In this document: in pieces, positions 18,831 to 27,533 of the stretch | How the letters are laid out: each line of letters opens with the position of its first letter | How positions within the stretch are numbered: the first letter of the stretch is position 1 | The notes under the pieces: generated by a model | Database searches by the model: none | What the model was told of the DNA's origin: nothing | What the model saw: the letters and a program-made list of their open reading frames with translations, nothing else | Assembly (NCBI GenBank): GCA_964599695.1 | Contig: CAZRGP010000005.1 | Coordinates: forward strand, 39,803 to 103,802 | Reading direction: 5' to 3' | DNA from: RUG11783 sp964599695 | Lineage (GTDB): Bacteria > Bacillota > Clostridia > Oscillospirales > Ruminococcaceae | DNA: 64,000 nt | Program-made: the position numbers and the translations under genes

Positions 18831-19504
18831 TCATTTCGGTAATAGACTACGGGCTTTCCAATCTGAGAAGTGTCTGCAGTGCCATCTCCCATCTCGGCTC
18901 GGTGCCGGAACTGATCTCCTCTCCCGAAGACATCCGGAAAGCTGATGCGCTGATCCTTCCCGGGGTAGGCGCCTTCTCGGACGGGATGGAGGGGCTGCGC
19001 AAGAACGGTCTCGACCTCGCCGTCAGGGAAAAAGCCCTGTCCGGTACTCCGCTCCTGGGCATATGCCTGGGTATGCAGATGCTGTTTGACTCTTCAGATG
19101 AGTTCGGGCTCCACCCCGGTCTCGGTCTGATCCCCGGAAAAGTGACGCGGATCCCCGGAACAGACTCCGACGGCGCGGTCCTTTCCTTGCCCCACATCAG
19201 CTGGGAACCTCTGAAGGTCCGTTCCCATGGATCCGGGGAACTTCCCTCCGCTCCGGACATTCTTGAAGGGATCGCCCCGGAGGAGGAATTCTATTTCATC
19301 CATTCCTACTACGCGGTTCCGGAAAAAGAGATCTATACGGTGGCAGATGCAGAATACGGCGGTCACCCGCTTTGCGCGGTCGCCGCCAGAGATAACATCA
19401 TCGGGACGCAGTTCCATCCCGAGAAGTCCGGAGAAGCGGGCTTAAAGCTGCTGCGCAATTTCATCGCCTTCTGCGAAAACACAACGACCGGAGGAAGATC
19501 ATGA
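18827..19504 (+). CDS. HisH-like glutaminase subunit paralogue
   Basis: A 225-residue class I glutamine amidotransferase. The nucleophile elbow GICLGMQML and the GTQFHPEKSGEAG His/Glu pair are intact, as are DYGLSNLRS and FYFIHSYYAV. It hydrolyses glutamine and feeds ammonia into the HisF-like barrel, with which it overlaps by ATGA (18827-18830). Because the HisF partner lacks a catalytic aspartate, this pair is probably not the histidine enzyme but the glutaminase of the sugar amidotransferase. It overlaps pyrG by ATGA as well. Confidence 0.85.
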   Translation: MIISVIDYGLSNLRSVCSAISHLGSVPELISSPEDIRKADALILPGVGAFSDGMEGLRKNGLDLAVREKALSGTPLLGICLGMQMLFDSSDEFGLHPGLGLIPGKVTRIPGTDSDGAVLSLPHISWEPLKVRSHGSGELPSAPDILEGIAPEEEFYFIHSYYAVPEKEIYTVADAEYGGHPLCAVAARDNIIGTQFHPEKSGEAGLKLLRNFIAFCENTTTGGRS

Positions 19505-21108
19505 CAAAATACATTTTTGTGACCGGAGGCGTGGTCTCCGGGCTTGGAAAAGGAATCACCGCCGCGTCCCTCGGCAGGCTCCTCAAGCAGCGCGGTCTCA
19601 AGATCGCTGCCCAGAAACTGGATCCCTATATCAATGTGGACCCGGGAACGATGAGCCCCTATCAGCACGGTGAGGTGTACGTGACCGAAGACGGAGCTGA
19701 AACAGATCTTGATCTGGGGCATTACGAAAGGTTCATCGACGAGGATCTGAACCGGTATTCCAATCTGACCACAGGCAAGGTCTACTGGAACGTTCTCAAT
19801 AAGGAGCGCCGCGGAGAATACCTCGGATCCACCGTTCAGGTGATCCCGCATGTCACGGACGAGATCAAAAATTTTATCTATGACGTGGCTTCACATACAG
19901 ACGCGGATGTCGTTATCACCGAGATCGGGGGAACGATCGGGGACATCGAGAGCCAGCCGTTTATCGAAGCGGCCAGACAGGTCTCGCTGGAAGCAGGCAG
20001 GGAAAACAGTCTTTTCATCCATGTCACTCTCGTCCCTTACCTGAGCGGATCCGAAGAGCACAAGTCCAAACCTACCCAGCACTCCGTCAAGGAGCTTCAG
20101 GGGATGGGCATCCATCCGAACATCATCGTTCTGCGCTGTGACAGTCCCCTTGAGCCTTCCATTTTTGATAAGATCGCGCTGTTTTGCAACGTTCCGAGGG
20201 ATTGCGTCATCGAGAACCGGACGCTGCCCCTGCTCTACGAAGCGCCGCTCATGCTGGAGGAGAGCCGTTTCTCCGACGTTGTCTGCCGGGAACTGTCTCT
20301 TCCCTCTTCTCACCCGGACCTCGGTGAATGGAAACGTATGGTAGCGCGCATGCGCGGATCCTCACGGCGTGTTTCCATCGCTCTCGTAGGAAAATATGTT
20401 CAGCTGCATGACGCCTACCTCTCGGTCGCCGAAGCGCTCAAACACGCTGGCTACGCCCAGGATGCCGATGTCTGCATCGGGTGGATCAACTCGGAGACAA
20501 TCACCGACGAAAACGCAAGCGACATCCTGAGCGGATACGACGGGATCATCGTCCCCGGAGGATTCGGCGGGAGAGGGATCGAGGGGATGATCTGTGCCGC
20601 TCGCTACGCCCGTGAAAACCGCATCCCCTACTTCGGGATCTGCCTGGGCATGCAGGTGGCAGTGATCGAGTTCGCCCGCCACGCAGCCGGACTGGTCGGA
20701 GCGAATTCCGGTGAATTTGATCCTGACAGCCCGCATAAAGTCATCGATTATATGCCCGGCCAGAGCGACGAAGTCGACAAGGGCGGCACCCTCCGGCTCG
20801 GAGCCTACCCATGCAGGATCGTGTCCGGTTCAAAAATGGAGGAATTCTACGGAACAGGGTTCATATCGGAGCGACACAGGCACCGCTATGAGTTCAACAA
20901 TGATTACAGGGATATCCTGTGCGGCAAGGGGATGACGCTCAGCGGGATCTCACCGGACGGAACGCTGATCGAGACGGTCGAGATCTCCTCCCTGTCGTTC
21001 TTCATTGGAGTCCAGTACCATCCCGAATTCAAGAGCCGTCCCAACAGGCCCCATCCCCTGTTCTATCATTTCATAAAACAGTCCCTGACCGGATCCGGGT
21101 CGAAATAG
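19501..21108 (+). CDS. pyrG: CTP synthase
   Basis: A 535-residue enzyme that aminates UTP to CTP with glutamine. The N-terminal synthetase begins TKYIFVTGGVVSGLGKGI and has DPYINVDPGTMSP and EIGGTIGDIESQPF. The C-terminal amidotransferase has GICLGMQVA and the QYHPEF pair. Last gene of the nitrogen operon, coupled to the HisH gene by ATGA and followed by a strong terminator. Length is normal for the family. Confidence 0.97.
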   Translation: MTKYIFVTGGVVSGLGKGITAASLGRLLKQRGLKIAAQKLDPYINVDPGTMSPYQHGEVYVTEDGAETDLDLGHYERFIDEDLNRYSNLTTGKVYWNVLNKERRGEYLGSTVQVIPHVTDEIKNFIYDVASHTDADVVITEIGGTIGDIESQPFIEAARQVSLEAGRENSLFIHVTLVPYLSGSEEHKSKPTQHSVKELQGMGIHPNIIVLRCDSPLEPSIFDKIALFCNVPRDCVIENRTLPLLYEAPLMLEESRFSDVVCRELSLPSSHPDLGEWKRMVARMRGSSRRVSIALVGKYVQLHDAYLSVAEALKHAGYAQDADVCIGWINSETITDENASDILSGYDGIIVPGGFGGRGIEGMICAARYARENRIPYFGICLGMQVAVIEFARHAAGLVGANSGEFDPDSPHKVIDYMPGQSDEVDKGGTLRLGAYPCRIVSGSKMEEFYGTGFISERHRHRYEFNNDYRDILCGKGMTLSGISPDGTLIETVEISSLSFFIGVQYHPEFKSRPNRPHPLFYHFIKQSLTGSGSK

Positions 21109-21152
21109 CACAACTTCCCGGAGACGGTTGCGGAAACGACTCTCTCGTTTCT

Positions 21153-21201
21153 AAAAAACACCGACGGGCACAGGTCCAACCTGTGTCCGTCGGTGTTTTT
21201 T
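21153..21201. terminator. Strong bidirectional terminator ending the nitrogen operon
   Basis: A 17-bp stem (5' arm 21159-21175, 3' arm 21179-21195, one G-T pair, 3-base loop) is flanked by A6 on the left and T6 on the right. It ends the glnN-pyrG operon on the plus strand and the metG-tatD transcript on the minus strand. Confidence 0.92.
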
Positions 21202-21218
21202 CTGAATTCTTTAAACGA

Positions 21219-21992
21219 TCAGTCCAGTCCGAAAACTCTCCTCGCGTTCTCGCTCGTGATCCTTATCACATTTTCGGGCGTCTCCCCCTTCAGTTCCGCG
21301 ATCAGATCCACGACCGGCGGAAGCATATCCGAAGTGGACACCTTGCCCCGGTATTGCTGCGGTGCCAGATACGGGCAGTCCGTTTCCAGGATGATGTTCT
21401 CCAGGGAGACCGCCTCTACGACAGCCCTCTCCTTCTTGGCGTTCTTGTAGGTCAGCGCCCCGCCGATGCCAAGCACCATGCCGATGCGGACCACTTCCTT
21501 CGCCATCTCGGGAGAACCGGAAAAGCGGTGGACCGTACCGGAAGGACGGTATTTCTTCAGCAGTTCCAGGACGTCGCCGTGGGCGTCACGGTCGTGCACC
21601 TGAATGGGAAGTCCCATGTCCCTCGCGAGCGCCAGCTGCGCCTCGAAAACGGGGATCTCGCTCTCCTTCTGCGGTTCCGGATAATAGTAATCCAGACCGA
21701 TCTCCCCGATGGCGACCACCTTCGGCGACTTCGCCAGCTCCGCCACGCGGTCGAGCCAGCCCTCCGGAAGGCGCTCCGCCTCCTGGGGATGTACGCCGAC
21801 AGCGGCCCATATGAAATCATATTCCTGAGCCAGTTTCACCGATCTCTCGGATGAGGGAATGTCGCTGGAATTCTCGATGATCCCGACGATCCCGTGCTCC
21901 TTCTGCGCGGCGAGCACCTCGCTCAGTCTGTCCTGAAACACCTCATCATCGTAATGGGCGTGGGTGTCTATGATCCCGAAATATCTTTTCAT
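21219..21992 (-). CDS. TatD family metal-dependent hydrolase
   Basis: A 257-residue amidohydrolase-fold protein: IDTHAHYDD supplies the first metal histidines, EIGLDYYY the bridging glutamate, and VHDRDAHGD and ETDCPYLAP the later ligands. TatD proteins are 3'-5' DNases or related phosphoesterases. The ATG at 21992 overlaps the stop of the upstream phosphorylase as ATGA; a second ATG three codons earlier is possible. Linkage to metG is common in Bacillota. Confidence 0.93.
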   Translation of the reverse strand: MKRYFGIIDTHAHYDDEVFQDRLSEVLAAQKEHGIVGIIENSSDIPSSERSVKLAQEYDFIWAAVGVHPQEAERLPEGWLDRVAELAKSPKVVAIGEIGLDYYYPEPQKESEIPVFEAQLALARDMGLPIQVHDRDAHGDVLELLKKYRPSGTVHRFSGSPEMAKEVVRIGMVLGIGGALTYKNAKKERAVVEAVSLENIILETDCPYLAPQQYRGKVSTSDMLPPVVDLIAELKGETPENVIRITSENARRVFGLD

Positions 21993-22732
21993 CCGTTGCA
22001 TCTCTCTTCCAGTTTTACGATCGCTTCCAGGGCAGTGACGATCTCACGCGTCTCTCCCACGTAGGACATATCCTCGCCTTCGGAAAAGCTTCCGATGGCG
22101 TCCGCGGTATCCTCTCCCCAGACGACCACGTTGTTCAGGATGCTCGCCGCCTTCATGTGGCGAAGCCTGGCAACGGTGAACAGGGGCGCCGTCTCGCAGT
22201 CCGCACCGAGACAACCCTTTTTGCTCCAGTACTGGGCGACTTCGTCCGCCTCATCGTGATAGAAGCTCTCATGGCTGTGGGCGATCCCGAGGTGGTAAGG
22301 GAATCCCTGCTCCTTTGCCGCTTCCACGACACATGCCAGGAACCGGGCGTCCGCCACGGCAGGATACTCCGTCTTCACATAGGTCCTGGAGGTTCCGTCC
22401 TCCCTCACCGCTCCTTCGCACAGGATCAGGTCACCGATGCGGATCCCCTCCTGAAGGGCTCCTGCGGATCCGATGCGGATCACGCCCTCCACTCCGATGT
22501 TGTGGAGCTCTTCCAGGGCGATCCCCACCGAGACACCGCCCATTCCTGTGGAGAGCGCCAGGACCTTGACACCTTTGTAGGTTCCCACGGCGCTGCGGTA
22601 TTCCCGGTTGAAGGTCACTTCCTCGGCATTCTCCAGGAACTCTTTGATATGGCTCACCCTGCCGGGGTCACCCGGAAGGATCGCGTACTTGACGCCAAGT
22701 TCTTCAGAAAGATGGATGTGGGGCTGTACCAT
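21989..22732 (-). CDS. Nucleoside phosphorylase (uridine phosphorylase / PNP family)
   Basis: A 247-residue PNP-UDP family protein with AILPGDPGRV (phosphate loop), STGMGGVSVGI, and RIGSAGALQEGIRIGDLI. The purine- or uridine-contacting CETAPLF block replaces the common MES motif, so the preferred base cannot be told; the EGAVREDGTSRTYV stretch is closer to uridine phosphorylases. It splits nucleosides with phosphate in salvage. Second gene of the metG-phosphorylase-tatD operon. Confidence 0.88.
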   Translation of the reverse strand: MVQPHIHLSEELGVKYAILPGDPGRVSHIKEFLENAEEVTFNREYRSAVGTYKGVKVLALSTGMGGVSVGIALEELHNIGVEGVIRIGSAGALQEGIRIGDLILCEGAVREDGTSRTYVKTEYPAVADARFLACVVEAAKEQGFPYHLGIAHSHESFYHDEADEVAQYWSKKGCLGADCETAPLFTVARLRHMKAASILNNVVVWGEDTADAIGSFSEGEDMSYVGETREIVTALEAIVKLEERCNG

Positions 22733-22756
22733 GGTTCTCTCCTCTCTATGAACAGA

Positions 22757-24694
22757 TCAGTGGATCCTGCTTCCCTCCGGGACGCTGTCGTCGATGACGA
22801 CCACGTGGACGCCGCCGTCCGGCGCCTCGCTGGAGAGCAGCATGCCCTCACTTACGATCCCGCGGAAAGCGTGCGGGGCAAGATTGACGACACATGCGAG
22901 TTTCTTACCCATGAGCTCTTCCGGCTTGTAGTACTGGGCGATACCGGAAACGACGGTGCGTTCCCTCTCCCCGTCAAACAGGGTGAATTTCAGCAGTTTG
23001 TCCGCCTTCGGGACCTTCTCGCAGCCAAGCACCTTCACCACCCGGATCTCGCTGGCCATGAAGGTGTCGATGCCGATCTCGGGCAGATGGTCGATCTTCG
23101 GTTTCTCAGGGGCCTTCTGCGCCTCCTGGATCTTCTCCACCTTCGCCATCACCTCATTGATATCCTGGCGCGCAAACAGGATCTCCGGCTTCTCGGTCAC
23201 CCTGGTCCCCGACTTGAGCAGTCCGAATTCCTTCATGTCCTCCAGGGACCTGAATTCGGAATTGAGCTGGGCAAGGATCTTGTCGGATGTTTCCGGCATG
23301 AAGCTTCTGAGCAGCGACGCGCCGATAGTGATGGATTCCGCCAGGTTGTACAGGACGGTCTTCAGCCTCTCCTGTCTCTCGGGATCCTTCGCCAGTTTCC
23401 ACGGCTCGGTCTCGTCGATATATTTGTTGGAACGGCGGAAGATCTCAATGATAGCGGTCAGCGCGTCCGCGACGCGGAGCACATCCATCTTCTCCTCGGT
23501 CTTCTTCACCGCGGCCAGTACGGTCTCCTTAAGATCCTGATCCGGGTCTTCCTCAGCACCGCTGTTCTCCAGGACACCGCCGAAATATTTGTTGGTCATC
23601 GCGACCGTGCGGTTCACCAGGTTGCCCAGGATGTTCGCGAGGTCCGCGTTGATCCTCTCCACCACAAGATCCCAGGTGATGACGCCGTCATTCTCGAAGG
23701 GCATCTCATGAAGGACGAAATAGCGGACCGCGTCCACGCCGAACAGAGACACCAGGTCGTCCGCGTAGATCACGTTTCCCTTGGATTTGGACATCTTGCC
23801 GTCGCCCTGAAGCAGCCAGGGGTGGCCGAACACCTGCTTCGGAAGCGGGAGGTCGAGGCTCATCAGGAAGATGGGCCAGTAGATGGTATGGAAGCGGACG
23901 ATGTCCTTGCCGATCAGATGGAGGTCCGCCGGCCAGTACTTCTCATACAGTTCACCGTGATTCCCGTCCACATCGTATCCGAGGCCGGTGATATAGTTCG
24001 TAAGGGCATCCAGCCAGACATAGACCACGTGCTTGTCGTCGAAGTCCACGGGGATCCCCCACTTGAAGGAGCTTCTTGAGACACAGAGGTCCTGAAGTCC
24101 GGGCAGGAGGAAGTTGTTCATCATCTCGTTCTTGCGCGAGACGGGCTGGATGAACTCCGGGTGTGTGTTGATGTGCTCGATCAGACGGTCGGCGTATTTG
24201 CTCATACGGAAGAAGTATGCTTCCTCCCTCGCCTTGGTGACGGGGCGTCCGCAGTCCGGGCATTTTCCTTCCACGAGCTGGGAGTCGGTCCAGAATGACT
24301 CGCAGGGCGTGCAGTACCAGCCTTCATAGTATCCCTTGTAGATGTCCCCCTTGTCATACATCTTGCGGAACATCTTCTGGACCTGCTTCTCATGATAAGG
24401 ATCCGTTGTCCTCATGAAGCGGTCGTAGGATGTGTTCATCAGATCGAAGATCTCCTTGATGGTTCCCGCCACCTGATCCACGAACTCCTTCGGGGTCACG
24501 CCTGCGGCGAGAGCTTTCTGCTCGATCTTCTCTCCGTGTTCATCCGTTCCGGTCTGGAAGCGGACATCGTAGCCCTGCTCCCGGCGGAATCTGGCGATCG
24601 CGTCGGCAAGAACGATCTCATAGGTATTTCCGATATGAGGTTTTCCGGACGCGTAAGCGATCGCTGTGGTGATATAGTAAGGTTTTTTCTGCAT
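22757..24694 (-). CDS. metG: Methionyl-tRNA synthetase
   Basis: A 645-residue class I synthetase. The HIGH-type motif reads PHIGN (19-23) and the KMSKS loop reads KMSKSKGN. A zinc knuckle with two CxxC pairs (CTPC and CPDC) lies in the connective peptide. The C-terminal OB-fold tRNA-binding domain (ASEIRVVKVL, EKVPKADKLL) is fused, as in most Bacillota. First gene of the operon with the phosphorylase and tatD. I found no T-box leader in the 164 bp before it. Confidence 0.97.
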   Translation of the reverse strand: MQKKPYYITTAIAYASGKPHIGNTYEIVLADAIARFRREQGYDVRFQTGTDEHGEKIEQKALAAGVTPKEFVDQVAGTIKEIFDLMNTSYDRFMRTTDPYHEKQVQKMFRKMYDKGDIYKGYYEGWYCTPCESFWTDSQLVEGKCPDCGRPVTKAREEAYFFRMSKYADRLIEHINTHPEFIQPVSRKNEMMNNFLLPGLQDLCVSRSSFKWGIPVDFDDKHVVYVWLDALTNYITGLGYDVDGNHGELYEKYWPADLHLIGKDIVRFHTIYWPIFLMSLDLPLPKQVFGHPWLLQGDGKMSKSKGNVIYADDLVSLFGVDAVRYFVLHEMPFENDGVITWDLVVERINADLANILGNLVNRTVAMTNKYFGGVLENSGAEEDPDQDLKETVLAAVKKTEEKMDVLRVADALTAIIEIFRRSNKYIDETEPWKLAKDPERQERLKTVLYNLAESITIGASLLRSFMPETSDKILAQLNSEFRSLEDMKEFGLLKSGTRVTEKPEILFARQDINEVMAKVEKIQEAQKAPEKPKIDHLPEIGIDTFMASEIRVVKVLGCEKVPKADKLLKFTLFDGERERTVVSGIAQYYKPEELMGKKLACVVNLAPHAFRGIVSEGMLLSSEAPDGGVHVVVIDDSVPEGSRIH

Positions 24695-24811
24695 GGTTCA
24701 GCAGCCTCCAAGCCATTTTTTCAACAAGTACCATTGTAGTAAAAAGGATAGGGGAAATCAAGAAAACAAGGAGCTCCGCGGCCTCTCTTTTCCCCCGTTT
24801 CCCCTGCAGGT

Positions 24812-24841
24812 AAAAAATCCGGAGCCCTGTCCGGGCTCCGG
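24812..24841 (-). terminator. Intrinsic terminator of gpmA
   Basis: A perfect 9-bp stem (24819-24827 with 24833-24841, 5-base loop) is followed on the minus strand by a T6 run (A6 at 24812-24817 on plus). It lies 17 bp after the gpmA stop codon. Confidence 0.9.
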
Positions 24842-24858
24842 AAGATCACAGGCTTTTA

Positions 24859-25614
24859 TCAGCCTTTCTTTGCGTTTGCCTGATTGGCAACTGCGTTCAC
24901 CTTTGCGGCGATCTCGTCCGCATTGCCGAGGTAATAGTGCTTTACCGGCTTGAAATCGTTGTCCAGCTCATAGACGAGCGGCACACCGGTGGGGATGTTG
25001 AGTCCGACGATCTCATCATCGGAAATATTGTCCAGATACTTCACGAGGGAGCGCAGGGAGTTGCCGTGCGCAACGATCAGGACCTGTTTTCCGGCTGCTA
25101 TGACCGGCTTGATCTCCGCCTCATAGAAGGGAACGACCCTCGCGACGCAGTCCTTCAGGCACTCGGTCAGAGGAAGGTCCTTCTTGTCGACGTTTCTGTA
25201 AGCTGCCTGGTTGGCGGGGTTGCGGTCGTCATCCTCGGTAAGTGCGGGGGGCTGGACGTCATAGGAACGTCTCCAGAGCGTGACCTGCTCCTTGCCGTAC
25301 TTCTCGGTGGTCTCTGCCTTGTTCAGTCCCTGAAGGGCACCGTAGTGGCGCTCATTCAGCTGCCAGTTTCTTGTGACCGGGATCCACTCCTGATCCATCT
25401 CTTCCAGGATGTGGTTCGCGGTGTGGATCGCGCGTTTCAGATAGGAAGTGAAGCAGATGTCAAACTGATATCCCTCTTCCTTCAGAAGCTGTCCGCCCTT
25501 CTTGGCTTCCTCATGTCCTGTTTCGGACAGGTCCACATCGGTCCAGCCGGTGAACAGGTTGAGTTTGTTCCATTCGCTCTCGCCGTGGCGAACGAGCACC
25601 AGTTTATATCCCAT
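24859..25614 (-). CDS. gpmA: 2,3-bisphosphoglycerate-dependent phosphoglycerate mutase
   Basis: A 251-residue histidine-phosphatase-fold enzyme that interconverts 3- and 2-phosphoglycerate in glycolysis. The RHGESEWN motif (H10 is the phospho-histidine) and the later VAHGNSLRSLVKYL block with the second histidine are present. GGAGGAAC precedes the start. Monocistronic, with its own terminator. The lid region and the roughly 250-residue length fit the cofactor-dependent type. Confidence 0.96.
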   Translation of the reverse strand: MGYKLVLVRHGESEWNKLNLFTGWTDVDLSETGHEEAKKGGQLLKEEGYQFDICFTSYLKRAIHTANHILEEMDQEWIPVTRNWQLNERHYGALQGLNKAETTEKYGKEQVTLWRRSYDVQPPALTEDDDRNPANQAAYRNVDKKDLPLTECLKDCVARVVPFYEAEIKPVIAAGKQVLIVAHGNSLRSLVKYLDNISDDEIVGLNIPTGVPLVYELDNDFKPVKHYYLGNADEIAAKVNAVANQANAKKG

Positions 25615-25691
25615 GGGTATGTTCCTCCAACAATAGTATTACATTAAAAAGGATATGATATTTTGTGGTCAAAATCAAGACGAAAGGGCGC

Positions 25692-26858
25692 TCATCCCTT
25701 TCTCTTCAGCGACTCCTCGTTTCTTGTCAGGATCCAGAACACTACGCCGGATACCGCGGAAAGGATGCCGAAAATGGACAGCATCCAACCGGTCCCGAGG
25801 CCTTCCTTCAGCGCGCCGGCCACCGGGTTGGTCACCACGGCGGAGAAGAGGGAATCGACCACCTGCAGCAGCGTATAGGCGGACGTCGCCTCCTCCGGAG
25901 TGCTGGTCTCCTGAATGAAGCGGACATTGCTCGGCATGAAGATACAGAAGGAGATGATCTGGGTCACACAGGCGGCGATGATGGCAGTGGGCGTCGGCAT
26001 CAGGGAGATGATCACAGCCTTGAAGAAGAATCCCACCATTCCCAGCGCAACCGTATTCCTGGTCCCGAGCCTGTCGGCGAACCTGGTGTAGAAATTGAGG
26101 AAGATGAACTCCAGGCTGGCCATCACGAAGGAGGACAGGCCGGCATGGAAGGAAGTCCCTCCCCTTTCCAGGATGAGGACCGGCATATAGCTGTCGAGCA
26201 GGGCATAGATGGACGTCGGGAACAGATAGCACAGGACAAAGGTGATGAAAAGGGGTTTCTGCAGGATGCTCTTCCAGGACACCCTGGTCTTGTCCGCGCT
26301 GATCCTCCCCCGCTCGTCCGGAATGGACAGGGTGATGATCAGCTGTATGATCTCCAGGACTGCCGTGCACCAGAAAGCGATCCCGATCCCGAATTTTGTG
26401 AGCGCCCATCCGTAAACGACGGCGGTCACCGCATAGGAGATCGAGCCGAAGGAACGGACTTTTCCGTAATCCATGCCCGGATCGCTCTCCATGTTTTTCA
26501 TGACCCAGGGGTCGGTGAGGCACATCTGGAACTGATATCCGCCGATGGCGAAGAGGGTGTAGACAAAGGGCTTCACCCAGGAAGTTCCGGGAAGGAAGAA
26601 AAACACTGCGGATCCCAGGATGGTCATCAGCGTGGAGATCTTCAAAACAAGGTGACACTTCGCCGTGTTGATGATGCGCGGGATCAGAAAGCGGATCACA
26701 AGCAGCATCCCGCTCATGATGGACAGCATGGTAGCAAGCAGGATCGAGGAGTACCCGAACTCGGTCATGTAGAGGGAGAACGAGATCGATACGATGAATG
26801 CCAGCGCGTAGCACATGACATTGTATAGAGAGAATTTCGCGCTATTTGTCTTCATCAC
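25692..26858 (-). CDS. MFS transporter
   Basis: A 388-residue protein with twelve predicted membrane segments and a polar central loop (SIPDERGRISADKTR) splitting them six and six. The YGKVRSFGSISYA stretch after helix 4 resembles the LacY/nucleoside-type MFS branch. The substrate is unknown. It overlaps the end of the YbaK gene by 17 bp, so the two are co-transcribed; the ATGATG start has no strong ribosome site, which fits coupling. Confidence 0.85.
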   Translation of the reverse strand: MMKTNSAKFSLYNVMCYALAFIVSISFSLYMTEFGYSSILLATMLSIMSGMLLVIRFLIPRIINTAKCHLVLKISTLMTILGSAVFFFLPGTSWVKPFVYTLFAIGGYQFQMCLTDPWVMKNMESDPGMDYGKVRSFGSISYAVTAVVYGWALTKFGIGIAFWCTAVLEIIQLIITLSIPDERGRISADKTRVSWKSILQKPLFITFVLCYLFPTSIYALLDSYMPVLILERGGTSFHAGLSSFVMASLEFIFLNFYTRFADRLGTRNTVALGMVGFFFKAVIISLMPTPTAIIAACVTQIISFCIFMPSNVRFIQETSTPEEATSAYTLLQVVDSLFSAVVTNPVAGALKEGLGTGWMLSIFGILSAVSGVVFWILTRNEESLKRKG

Positions 26859-27318
26859 AGTGTCCCTTCGTCACATCGACCCATCCTACCGGGCCGGAAT
26901 ACTTTTCCATTTCCTCCAGACTCAGCTCAACGGCGTTGTTCCGCTCCCCGCAGGCCGGAAACCAGACCGGCAGCTGTTTCAGGGATTCATCCAGGAAAAC
27001 ACGCACGCCGTCCTTCGCGCAGAAGGGGCACACGCCGCCCGCCGGATATCCCACCGCTTCCTGCACCTCTTCAGAGGGGATCATCCTGGCCTTGCACCCG
27101 AACGCATGTCTGTATTTCGCGTTGTCGATCCTGGCGTCACCGCACACAACGATGAGGATCGGATCGGGAGCGTAAAAGGCCAGCGTCTTCGCGATCTGCT
27201 TTTCCTCACATCCGAGGGCCTCCGCTGCCAGCGCGACGGTGGCGCTGGAGTGATCGAATACCCGGATGCGGTCTCCAAGGCCCATATTTGTAAAGAACTC
27301 GGTTGCTCTGTTTCCCAT
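26842..27318 (-). CDS. YbaK/EbsC-type aminoacyl-tRNA deacylase
   Basis: A protein of 158 residues in the YbaK/ProX editing-domain family, which clears misacylated tRNA such as Cys-tRNA(Pro). The conserved KTLAFYA lysine block and GDARIDN / YPAGGVCPF region are visible. The ATG at 27318 is preferred over one at 27330 because an ATGAGGGA ribosome site lies between them. It leads a two-gene unit with the MFS gene. Confidence 0.87.
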   Translation of the reverse strand: MGNRATEFFTNMGLGDRIRVFDHSSATVALAAEALGCEEKQIAKTLAFYAPDPILIVVCGDARIDNAKYRHAFGCKARMIPSEEVQEAVGYPAGGVCPFCAKDGVRVFLDESLKQLPVWFPACGERNNAVELSLEEMEKYSGPVGWVDVTKGHCDEDK

Positions 27319-27470
27319 AGGATCCCTCATTATATTTTTTCATTTAATAGTATACCAACAGCTTCTATCAGCCAGCCATTGATGGAACGATGAATTTTGC
27401 CGTCTCCGCGTCCGGTTTTATGTGCATTCATGAGAAGGACCACATAAAAACATGACTACTGTCAGGCAAC

Positions 27471-27508
27471 ATAAAAGGATCCGCCACCGGTCATCCGGCA
27501 GCGGATCC
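27471..27508 (-). terminator. Intrinsic terminator of psuG
   Basis: A 14-bp stem with two G-T pairs (27477-27490 with 27495-27508, loop TCAT) is followed on the minus strand by TTTTAT. It sits 25 bp after the psuG stop. Confidence 0.85.
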
Positions 27509-27533
27509 CCAAAAGGCATGTATCAGATCGGTA

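Noticed and set aside
18063..19504. HisF and HisH as part of a histidine operon
   Set aside because: No other his genes are present, the HisF-like barrel has Gln in place of a catalytic Asp, and the pair follows an N-acetyl-sugar amidotransferase, its known partner type.
22157..24079. Long open frame on the plus strand opposite metG (and a similar one opposite the histidine kinase at 50266-52197)
   Set aside because: They mirror codon bias of well-defined genes on the other strand, have no ribosome site and no recognisable domains.
24695..24858. T-box leader for metG
   Set aside because: No T-box sequence or antiterminator fold is seen; the only hairpin is the gpmA terminator. The same holds for the 158 bp before glyQS.
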